Assembly (NCBI RefSeq): GCF_002198675.1
Contig: NZ_MWLL01000080.1
Coordinates: forward strand, 2,012 to 59,024
Length of the DNA: 57,013 nt
Reading direction: 5' to 3'
Origin: Kineosporia sp. R_H_3
Lineage (GTDB): Bacteria; Actinomycetota; Actinomycetes; Actinomycetales; Kineosporiaceae
Position 1 is the first letter of the stretch, and the number at the start of each line of letters is the position of its first letter. Under the pieces are notes generated by a model, which worked only from the letters and a program-made list of their open reading frames with translations, had not been told where the DNA came from and did no database searches. Below are positions 17,284 to 24,014 of this stretch, in pieces. The position numbers were made by a program, and so were the translations under genes.

Positions 17284-17889
17284 GTGCTCGGACGGCGGTC
17301 GGCGGCGGACGGTGCGGAGGAGTCCTTCCGCGCGTTCGTCGTCGCGCGCCGTCCGGCGCTGCTGCGGACCGCCTGGCTGCTCACCGGCAGCCGGGACGAC
17401 GCCGAGGACCTCGTGCAGACCGCGCTCGTGCGCGCCGCGCGGCACTGGGCCCGGGTCGTCGCGGCCGGTGACCCGGAGCCGTACGTGCGGCGGGTGCTCG
17501 TCACGGTGCACGTCTCGGCCTGGCGGACGGCGTCCCGGCGGGTCGTGACGACCTCGCTCGAGGGGCAGCTCGACGGATCGCCCGACGGGTCGCCCGACGT
17601 GCTGCTCGACGGACCTGCCGACCGGCGGTCCGGCGACAGCACGTCCGTCGACGACCGGCTCGTGCTCGCCGCGGCGCTGGCCCGTCTGACGCCCCGGCAG
17701 CGCGCCGTCCTCGTGCTGCGGTTCTACGAGGACCTCACCGAGACCCAGACCGCCGCGGCGCTCGGGATCGGGGTCGGGACCGTGAAGTCGCAGACCCGGC
17801 ACGCGCTCGCGCGGCTGCGCGACGTCGCCCCCGAGCTCGCCGTCTTCGCCCCCGCCCGCACGCCGGACCACGAGGAGGTGACGTCGTGA
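17284..17889 (+). CDS. SigE-family ECF RNA polymerase sigma factor (pair 1)
   Basis: 201 aa. The sigma-70 region 2 contains LRTAWLLTGSRDDAEDLVQT and the Tyr-Val-Arg stretch EPYVRRVLVT. Region 4 is TPRQRAVLVLRFYEDLTETQ followed by VKSQTRHALARLR, the hallmark of the SigE family of streptomycete-type ECF factors. GTG at 17284 has GGGAGGGGA upstream; the ORF extension to 17230 lacks family similarity. A Gly/Asp-rich linker is longer than in its paralogues. The stop overlaps the start of the membrane propeller gene (4 nt), so the two are coupled and the partner is the likely anti-sigma or sensor. Confidence 0.92.
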   Translation: MLGRRSAADGAEESFRAFVVARRPALLRTAWLLTGSRDDAEDLVQTALVRAARHWARVVAAGDPEPYVRRVLVTVHVSAWRTASRRVVTTSLEGQLDGSPDGSPDVLLDGPADRRSGDSTSVDDRLVLAAALARLTPRQRAVLVLRFYEDLTETQTAAALGIGVGTVKSQTRHALARLRDVAPELAVFAPARTPDHEEVTS

Positions 17890-20234
17890 ACGCCCTGGAC
17901 CCGTTCGAGGAGAACGACTTCCGCGCCGTGCTGACCCTGCTCGCCGAGGACCGGCCGGAGCCCGCCGTCACCGACCTCGTCGCGGCGCAGCAGGCCTGGG
18001 CCCTCGCGCACCGGCCGGCCCTGCCGCTGCGGGTCGCGCGCTCGGTGCGGGACGCCGTCCGCACGGCGGTGCGGGAGCACCCCCGGCTCGTGCTGCCGGC
18101 GCTCGCCGGGCTGGCGCTGGTCCTCGTGCTCGGGGCGCTCGCGGTGCTGCCGGCCCTGCATGTGTCGAGGCCGCAGCCGGCGACGACCCCGAGCGGGCCG
18201 GGCGCGTTGCCGGACCGGTTGTTCGTGCCGCCGGCGTCGACGCCGCTCGTCACCGACGAGCCGATCTCGCGGGCTGCGTACCTGGTCGTGGCAGGCCGCC
18301 CCAACGGGGACGGGAACATCCCGGACCAGGCCGGGTACGTCGTCGGGGCGGACGGCGGCGAGTACCGGCGCCTGCCGGAGGGCGCCGAGAGCGGCGTCCT
18401 CTCCGCCGACGGCCGGCTGCTGGCCTGGGCCGTTCCGAAGCCCGAGGGGGACGGGGAGCGGCCGGTGCGCGCGCTCGCGAGGGTCCGTGTGCTCGACCTC
18501 GCGACGGGACGGACTGGCGACGTCACGTTGCCGAGCGTCTTCAACGCGGACACGTCCGTCGACGGCCTGGACCTCGACGCTCCCGGGCGACGGCTCGTCG
18601 TGTGGGGCAGGGACTCCTACGACGGCGTGTCCGCCGTGGGGGCTGCGTTCCTCGTGGATCTGTCACCGTTCGTCGACGGCGACGATGCGCCCGTCCTTCT
18701 CGACCGCTGTCTGCGCTGTCAGGGGCCGCTCGCCTGGCTGGCGGACGGGCGTCTCGGGAGCATCACGCAGGAGGGCGCGCCCGTTGTGCGACTCGGGGGT
18801 CTCGGGGCGGTCGACCTCCCGCCGGACCCGCGCACGGAGGGCACGTCCACGATCGGCCTCGTGGGTCCGGCGATCCTCGTCGACGCCGCGGGGACGACGA
18901 CCTACTGGGTCACCTCCGCGGACCCGACGAGCGCCGGTCCGCCCGACACCTTCACCCTGCTGGCCCGAGGAAGCAGCGGGGATCCTCGGAAGACGTCGCT
19001 CGGGCGGGCGACCGAGGTGCGTGGGCTGGCCGTCGTCCCGTCCGGCGTGCTCACTGTTCGGTGGAACGCGCCCCCCGATGGGCTGGCCTACCTCGGCGAG
19101 CAGCGCGTCGACCTCGTGCTGCCCGCCGGCGGCCGCGACCGGGCCCTCACCACGGGGGAGAACGGGGTCTTCGTCCAGCAGGTTGCCCGGGATGTCGCGG
19201 CGGGCGGCCGGGTCATGCCCGGCGTCGCGCCGGTCGGGAGCGACGGGTCCGGTTCCCGGATCGCGTCCTTCGCCCGCGACGTGCTCGTCCTCCTCGGTGG
19301 CACAGCGGTCGTCGTCGGTGCGGTGGTGCTGCTCGGGTACAGCCTGAGCCACGCGTGGTGGCGGCCCGTCGGGCGCCGCGTCCGGCGTCTGCTGCGGCTG
19401 CTCGTGCGGCCACGGACCCTCGGTCTCTTCGCGGCCGGGATCGCCGCGATCGCCGGGCTCGTCCTGCTGGCGGCACCCGCTGTCGTCGAGCCGATGTGGG
19501 CCGCGCAGCAGCCGCGGGCCGACGCGAGGGCACCGGCCGTCTTCCCGATCATCGTTGCGGACCAACGGGTCCGGCCGCAGCGGGCCTTCGACACGCAGGG
19601 CCGGCCAAGAACGGTCCGCGTCGCATTCGCGTTCGTCACGACGGTCGCGCAGCGCGGCGGTGTCTACGCCCTCGACCCCGCGACGGCGATGCTCGTGCGC
19701 CTCGACGACCTGCCGGGCGTCCCGAACTCCTTCCGTGAGCCGGGGGTGCAGCAGTCGCTCGCAGTGAGCCCGTCGGGTCGGTGGGTCGCACTGTGGAACG
19801 CCGCAGACCCCGGTCCCGGTGTGGCGCTCGTCGATCTGCGGGAGGCGGAGGTCGTCGTGAAGGCCGAGGTGCTGAAGGACGAGAACGGGTGGGTGGCGGT
19901 CGACGAGACAGGGGCTCTCCGGGCCGTCGAGCCGCCCGTCCAGCGCACGACGCTGGACGGCGTCCTCCCGCTGGACGTGAAGGTGCAACTGCCGGTCGGA
20001 CCGTCCGACGTCGCGGTCGACGTGTTCGACGGTGCCATGGTCCAGATGGGCTACGGCCGGCTGCCCGAGCACTGGTGGACCTGGCTCGGCACCCCGCAGG
20101 CGGCCGCGCTCGGCCGGATCCTCGCCATCGCGGGCGGCCTGGTCTGGCTGGGGCTCGGCCGGACGTGGTTCGTCACCCGACGCGCCGGACGGGGTTCCAC
20201 CCGGATCCGGGTCCCGCGACGTGTAGGAGGCTGA
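17886..20234 (+). CDS. Large membrane protein with two predicted beta-propeller-like sensor domains (pair 1)
   Basis: 782 aa, not a known named family to me. The order is cytoplasmic tail (1-67), TM1 (68-90), extracytoplasmic WD40/PD40-like region with the family motifs TPLVTDEPISRAAYLV and GADGGEYRRLPEG (about 100-460), TM2 (463-482), a basic cytoplasmic stretch, TM3 (510-533), a second extracytoplasmic propeller-like part with GGVYALDPATAMLVRLDDLP, and TM4 (738-762) after WWTW. The C-terminus is basic and cytoplasmic. Coupling to a sigma gene suggests a membrane sensor that controls it. No zinc-finger anti-sigma motif is present. Confidence 0.75.
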   Translation: MNALDPFEENDFRAVLTLLAEDRPEPAVTDLVAAQQAWALAHRPALPLRVARSVRDAVRTAVREHPRLVLPALAGLALVLVLGALAVLPALHVSRPQPATTPSGPGALPDRLFVPPASTPLVTDEPISRAAYLVVAGRPNGDGNIPDQAGYVVGADGGEYRRLPEGAESGVLSADGRLLAWAVPKPEGDGERPVRALARVRVLDLATGRTGDVTLPSVFNADTSVDGLDLDAPGRRLVVWGRDSYDGVSAVGAAFLVDLSPFVDGDDAPVLLDRCLRCQGPLAWLADGRLGSITQEGAPVVRLGGLGAVDLPPDPRTEGTSTIGLVGPAILVDAAGTTTYWVTSADPTSAGPPDTFTLLARGSSGDPRKTSLGRATEVRGLAVVPSGVLTVRWNAPPDGLAYLGEQRVDLVLPAGGRDRALTTGENGVFVQQVARDVAAGGRVMPGVAPVGSDGSGSRIASFARDVLVLLGGTAVVVGAVVLLGYSLSHAWWRPVGRRVRRLLRLLVRPRTLGLFAAGIAAIAGLVLLAAPAVVEPMWAAQQPRADARAPAVFPIIVADQRVRPQRAFDTQGRPRTVRVAFAFVTTVAQRGGVYALDPATAMLVRLDDLPGVPNSFREPGVQQSLAVSPSGRWVALWNAADPGPGVALVDLREAEVVVKAEVLKDENGWVAVDETGALRAVEPPVQRTTLDGVLPLDVKVQLPVGPSDVAVDVFDGAMVQMGYGRLPEHWWTWLGTPQAAALGRILAIAGGLVWLGLGRTWFVTRRAGRGSTRIRVPRRVGG

Positions 20235-20255
20235 CACCGACCTCCTGGGGGGACC

Positions 20256-21689
20256 ATGACCGCCGACCGCACGGCGCCCGTGCTCGACGTGGACCGGCTC
20301 GACGCCGCCGCCGACGCGGCGCTGGCCGGCGTCCGGCTGGACCTGGCCGCCGTCCGGGCGCGGGCCGGGAGCGCACGCCGCGACCGGGTGCGCCGGTGGG
20401 GGCTCGTCGCCGCGGCCGCGGCCGCCGTCCTGCTCGTCGCATCGGTGGTCGGCGGGGGTGTCGGGGCGCTGCGCGGGGCACCGCAGCCGGCGGCGACGCC
20501 GAGCGGGCCGGGGGCGCTGCCGGAGCGGGTCTACCCGCTGCCGCGGGTGGTGCCGAGCGTCACCGACCGCCCGGTCGCGCGGGTCGCGCTGGTGCTCGCG
20601 GGTGAGATCACCGACCTGGGGTGGGGCGGGCCCTCGACGGTCATCGGTCCGGTGCTCGTCTCCGCGGACGGCGGGGAGTACCGGCGGCTGCCGGGCGGCG
20701 GGGTCGGAGCGCTCTCGGTCGGCGACGACGGGAGGATCGTCGCCTGGGCCGGAGTCCGCCGGGACGACGGGGCCGCCGAGAGCGGCATCCGCTACGAAGC
20801 AGTCGTCCGGTGGGTCGACGTCTCCACCGGTCGCGTCGACAGTGTCGCGCTCACCGGTGCGCCCGACGAGCAGGTCGGTGTCGGCTGGACGTCCGTCTCG
20901 CCGGACGGGTCGGCGATCCTCGTCGGTACCGACCGGACCTCCGCGAGCGGCGCGGCGGCGATCGAGGGCCAGGTCTGGCAGGTCGACGTCGGCCGCCGCG
21001 CCGTCCGCCTGCTCTGCGTCTGCTCGACCGAGGACGTCGCCTGGGACGGTGCGGGTCGTCGGCTCGGGCCGGGCGCCGACCCGCTGCCGGTCACGGCGCA
21101 CGAGACGAAGCCACCGGAGAAGACCTTCGGAGCGGCCCGGACCGAGCTCGTGGCATCCCCGCGGAGCTTCGTCAGCAGGGACGGTGCCCGTCAGCTGCTC
21201 CTCGACGCGAACAACGCCACGAGCGCCGGCGAGCCGGACGACCTCCGGCTGGTCGAGGTGGACCGGCAGGGAGCGGTCGCGCGGACGGTGCCGCTGGGCC
21301 GCCTCCCCGGCGCCACCCTCCTGGCATGGGCGGACGACCGGGCCTGGGTGCGCGTCGACGACGTGACGCGCGCGTCGGCGACGGGCTCGCGCGTCGTCGA
21401 GGTGGACCTGAACACGGGCGCGCAGTCGCCGGCGCTCGTCGCGGCGCAGCAGGGCCGCGGCCGCGCACCGGTGGTGGATCTCGTCGTCGGGAGCGTCGCC
21501 GCGGGCAGCCGCGTCGCCGCGACCCCTGCGCCCGCGTCCCCGTGGTGGTCGCCCGTCGTCGCGGTGCTGGACGTCGTGCTGAGGCCCGAGTTCCTCACCG
21601 TCGTCGGGTTCGTCCTCGTCTCGTCCCTTCTCTCGTTCGTCGTCCGGGTGGCGCGGCGGCGCGCGATGGACGAGGAGCCGGTGCCGTGA
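20256..21689 (+). CDS. Membrane protein with a single beta-propeller-like sensor domain (pair 2)
   Basis: 477 aa; the short version of the family. The cytoplasmic N-terminus contains LDAAADAALAGVRLDLAAVR (similar in paralogues). TM1 is at 48-68, the linker reads PSGPGALPERVYPLP, and the shared motif is PSVTDRPVARVALVLAG. One propeller-like domain (about 85-430) follows, with ADGGEYRRLPGG, then TM2 (446-466) and a basic tail. It lies 21 nt after propeller 1 with no promoter seen, so it probably belongs to the same transcript. Gene order is reversed: propeller first, sigma second, with a GTGA overlap. Confidence 0.72.
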   Translation: MTADRTAPVLDVDRLDAAADAALAGVRLDLAAVRARAGSARRDRVRRWGLVAAAAAAVLLVASVVGGGVGALRGAPQPAATPSGPGALPERVYPLPRVVPSVTDRPVARVALVLAGEITDLGWGGPSTVIGPVLVSADGGEYRRLPGGGVGALSVGDDGRIVAWAGVRRDDGAAESGIRYEAVVRWVDVSTGRVDSVALTGAPDEQVGVGWTSVSPDGSAILVGTDRTSASGAAAIEGQVWQVDVGRRAVRLLCVCSTEDVAWDGAGRRLGPGADPLPVTAHETKPPEKTFGAARTELVASPRSFVSRDGARQLLLDANNATSAGEPDDLRLVEVDRQGAVARTVPLGRLPGATLLAWADDRAWVRVDDVTRASATGSRVVEVDLNTGAQSPALVAAQQGRGRAPVVDLVVGSVAAGSRVAATPAPASPWWSPVVAVLDVVLRPEFLTVVGFVLVSSLLSFVVRVARRRAMDEEPVP

Positions 21690-22207
21690 CGCTCGAGGAG
21701 TTCGTCGCGGCCCGCGGCCAGGCCCTGCTGCGCCTGGCGTGGATGCTCACCGCGGACCCGGACGCCGCGCAGGACGTCGTCCAGGACGCCCTCGCCCGGG
21801 TGCTCCCGCGCTGGAGCCGGATCGCCGCCGCGGGTGACCCGGAACCCTATGTGCGGCAGGCGATCCGTTCGGTGTGGGTGGACGCGTGGCGACGCTCGGA
21901 GCGGCGGCCCGTCGTCGTCCCCGACGCGCTGGACGACCTGCCCGACGGCGGCGGGCCGGACCCGGCGGTGGAGGGGACCGCCGTCCGGCTGGCCGTCGGG
22001 GAGGCGCTCACGCGGTTGACGCCGCACCAGCGGGCGGTGCTCGTGCTGCGGTTCTACGAGGACCTCACCGAGACCGCGACGGCCGACGTGCTCGGCTGCT
22101 CGGTGAGCACCGTGAAGTCCCAGACGAGGCACGCCCTGGCCCGCCTGCGCCTGTTGGCCCCCGACCTCGTCCTGCTCCAGGACCCGGTGGCCGCAGATCG
22201 TGGGTGA
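21686..22207 (+). CDS. SigE-family ECF sigma factor (pair 2)
   Basis: 173 aa. It begins MTLEEFVAARGQALLRLAWM, with region 2 reading PDAAQDVVQDALARVLPRW and region 4 TPHQRAVLVLRFYEDLTETA followed by VKSQTRHALARLR. GTG at 21686 lies inside the stop of propeller 2. The stop codon (22205-22207) is inside the left arm of a palindrome, so the last codons are made of repeat sequence. It is the only sigma gene of the cluster placed after its propeller partner. Confidence 0.92.
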   Translation: MTLEEFVAARGQALLRLAWMLTADPDAAQDVVQDALARVLPRWSRIAAAGDPEPYVRQAIRSVWVDAWRRSERRPVVVPDALDDLPDGGGPDPAVEGTAVRLAVGEALTRLTPHQRAVLVLRFYEDLTETATADVLGCSVSTVKSQTRHALARLRLLAPDLVLLQDPVAADRG

Positions 22208-22241
22208 TCCCGCGGCGGTCTGCCGCGGGATCGGTCACGAT
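22196..22241. repeat. Palindromic element copy 1 (left border of AbiEi/DUF559 cassette; terminator)
   Basis: The inner perfect stem GATCCCGCGGC (22206-22216) pairs with GCCGCGGGATC (22222-22232) around GGTCT. Outer arms are imperfect (GATCGTGGGT versus GGTCACGAT). One arm contains the stop of sigma 2 (TGA 22205-22207); the other contains the stop of the convergent gene (22235-22237). About 42 of 46 bases match the reverse complement of copy 2 at 23303-23349. It very likely also works as a bidirectional terminator. Confidence 0.8.
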
Positions 22242-23248
22242 GACGGCGTTCCGAACCGGCAGGTGGGGGCGCACGGGGTCGGGTGGCCGGTCCAGCCCTC
22301 CTGCGCGAGCACGTCCGCGACCTCGGCGGCGACCCAGCACGGGTCCTCGAGCACCTCGCGCCAGCCGAAGCCGAGGCTGCGGCGCCGGGAGCGCTCGACC
22401 GAGTTGTCGCGGCGGCGGTCGAGGTGGAGTGCCCAGCGGGCGTGCGCCTCGAGCCCGTCGAGCTCGACGACGAGAATGCCGTACTCGACGTCGCGGTAGC
22501 GGTTGCGCGCCAGACCGGTCGGGCCGTCGGTGCGGCGTTCCTGCCGGTTGCGCCGGCCGCGCGGCAGGCCGTGCGGTCGCTCGACGGTGCGCAGGTAGCG
22601 CCGCTCCAGCGCCGACCCCACACCTTCTGCCGCTTCCCCGAGGACCTCGTGGAGCAGCATGCGGTGCCGGTGCCGGCTACGACCGGCGAGCGCCAGGAGG
22701 ACCCGGGCGGGTGTGGTGCGGCGGCTGTTCGTCGCGCGCAGCACGAGGTCGATGAGGGTCACGCTCGAGGGCGTGTCCGTCGCGTCGAGCAGGGCCGGCT
22801 CGAGCCGCAGCCGCCGGGGTGACGCGGACGGGTGCACGACGTCGTCCAGCCGTCGGCGCCGCACGACCCGGACGCCGGTACCGGCGACGACGTGCCGGTC
22901 GTCGGGGATGCACACCGTGACGACGTCCGGCGGGTCGGGGAGCACGCCGCACAGCCAGAGCGCGGTCGTGCCGCCGAGCGCAGCGCCCGGGCCGGCCGCG
23001 AGGAGGGCCGCCCACGCCTTCGCCTGCGGTGCCGGCTCGCCGCCGAAGGTCAGGTAGACGCCGGGGCGGACGGCGTCCCAGCGGTGCCGGTCGAGCAGCG
23101 CGCCGACCTGGCCCTCGCCGTACCCCAGCTCGAGGAGCTGCCGGCGCGCGACCACCCCGGCCTGCTCCGCCGCCAGGACCTGCCAGCGGTCGAGCCGCGC
23201 TGCGGTCGCCGCCGCCCGCCGGTCCCGACCCACCACGGCCCCGAGCAT
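22235..23248 (-). CDS. AbiEi-type antitoxin-domain plus DUF559 (Vsr-like) endonuclease-fold protein
   Basis: 337 aa. The N-terminus is an AbiEi-like winged helix: LDRWQVLAAEQAGVVARRQL, ELGYGEGQVGALLDRHRW and VRPGVYLTFGG. The middle has TTALWLCGVLPDPPDVV. The C-terminus has a DUF559/Vsr-like strand ILVVELDGLEAH (Glu262, Asp264) followed by LDRRRDNSVERSRR, matching a PD-(D/E)XK endonuclease core. ATG at 23248 is preferred; upstream codons would be translated from the repeat element. Proteins of this architecture are common, variable accessory genes in actinobacteria with no proven function. Inverted palindromes flank it, suggesting cassette-like movement. Confidence 0.75.
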   Translation of the reverse strand: MLGAVVGRDRRAAATAARLDRWQVLAAEQAGVVARRQLLELGYGEGQVGALLDRHRWDAVRPGVYLTFGGEPAPQAKAWAALLAAGPGAALGGTTALWLCGVLPDPPDVVTVCIPDDRHVVAGTGVRVVRRRRLDDVVHPSASPRRLRLEPALLDATDTPSSVTLIDLVLRATNSRRTTPARVLLALAGRSRHRHRMLLHEVLGEAAEGVGSALERRYLRTVERPHGLPRGRRNRQERRTDGPTGLARNRYRDVEYGILVVELDGLEAHARWALHLDRRRDNSVERSRRRSLGFGWREVLEDPCWVAAEVADVLAQEGWTGHPTPCAPTCRFGTPSS

Positions 23249-23302
23249 GCCCCGAACGGCGGCAGACGTGCTCTGCTCGTCCACAGGCCGGGCCGTCGGC
23301 GT

Positions 23303-23349
23303 GATCGTGACCGATCCCGCGGCATCGCGCCGCGGCATCACCCACGATC
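23303..23349. repeat. Palindromic element copy 2 (right border of cassette)
   Basis: The left arm GATCGTGACCGATCCCGCGG and the right arm GCCGCGGCATCACCCACGAT surround ATCGC. Read in reverse complement it matches copy 1 (22196-22241) at all but four positions, so the two elements are inverted relative to each other around the DUF559-type gene. Confidence 0.75.
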
Positions 23350-23369
23350 AGACGGACCTGCTCTGCCCT

Positions 23370-23396
23370 CCAACCTGAGGGCGCACTGCTGCGTCT
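23370..23396 (+). promoter_or_regulatory. Putative ECF-type promoter of sigma pair 3
   Basis: CCAACC, 16 nt, then CGTCT: the AAC/CGTC layout of ECF-dependent promoters. It lies 46 nt upstream of the sigma start. A second copy with the same layout precedes sigma pair 4 (26749-26775). Confidence 0.45.
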
Positions 23397-23441
23397 CGGT
23401 GGGTGTCGGGGGCGGGCGGGGTACGCAGGAGGGGAGGGACC

Positions 23442-24014
23442 GTGCGCGACGAGGCAGCGTTCACCGCGTTCGTCGTCGCGCGCGGCCCTGCCCTCCTGCG
23501 GCTCGCCTGGCTTCTCACGGCGGACTCCGACGCCGCGCAGGACCTCGTGCAGGAGGCGCTCGCCCGGGCCGTCGGCCGCTGGGACCGGATCGCGGACGGC
23601 GCGCACGAGGCGTACCTGCGGACGACGATCCGCTCGGTCTGGGTCGACGGCTGGCGGCGCCGGCGTGGGGCCTGGCTGGACGTCGTCCCCGACCTGCCGG
23701 ACGACCCTGCGGCGGGCGGCCGCCCCGGTCCCGGTGACACCGCCGACGACACCGCGACCCGGCTCACGCTCGAGGACGCGCTCGCCCGTCTCACCCCGCG
23801 GCAGCGTGCCGTCCTCGTGCTGCGGTTCTACGAGGACCTCGGCGAGGCCGCGACCGCGCAGGCGCTCGGCTGCTCGACCGGCACCGTGAAGTCCCAGACC
23901 AGCCATGCCCTGGCCCGCCTGCGGGTGCTCGCGCCCGAGCTCGCCGAGGCGTTCGGCCGGGCGCCCGCCGTCCTGACCGGCCGCACCGGCCCCGCCGCGG
24001 AGGTGACGCGATGA
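23442..24014 (+). CDS. SigE-family ECF sigma factor (pair 3)
   Basis: 190 aa. It reads FTAFVVARGPALLRLAWLLT, SDAAQDLVQEALARAVGRWD, YLRTTIRSVWVDGWRRRRG, and in region 4 TPRQRAVLVLRFYEDLGEAA with VKSQTSHALARLR. GTG at 23442 follows AGGAGGGGAGGG. The stop overlaps the ATG of its propeller partner (ATGA). A putative ECF promoter lies upstream, so it may control its own operon. Conserved regions are intact, and sequence is closest by eye to the factor of pair 4. Confidence 0.92.
   Translation: MRDEAAFTAFVVARGPALLRLAWLLTADSDAAQDLVQEALARAVGRWDRIADGAHEAYLRTTIRSVWVDGWRRRRGAWLDVVPDLPDDPAAGGRPGPGDTADDTATRLTLEDALARLTPRQRAVLVLRFYEDLGEAATAQALGCSTGTVKSQTSHALARLRVLAPELAEAFGRAPAVLTGRTGPAAEVTR

Noticed and set aside
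22196-23349. Insertion sequence between sigma pairs 2 and 3
   Set aside because: The flanking inverted copies look IS-like, but the enclosed gene has no transposase motif (no DDE or HUH signature), so it was described as a cassette with palindromic borders instead.
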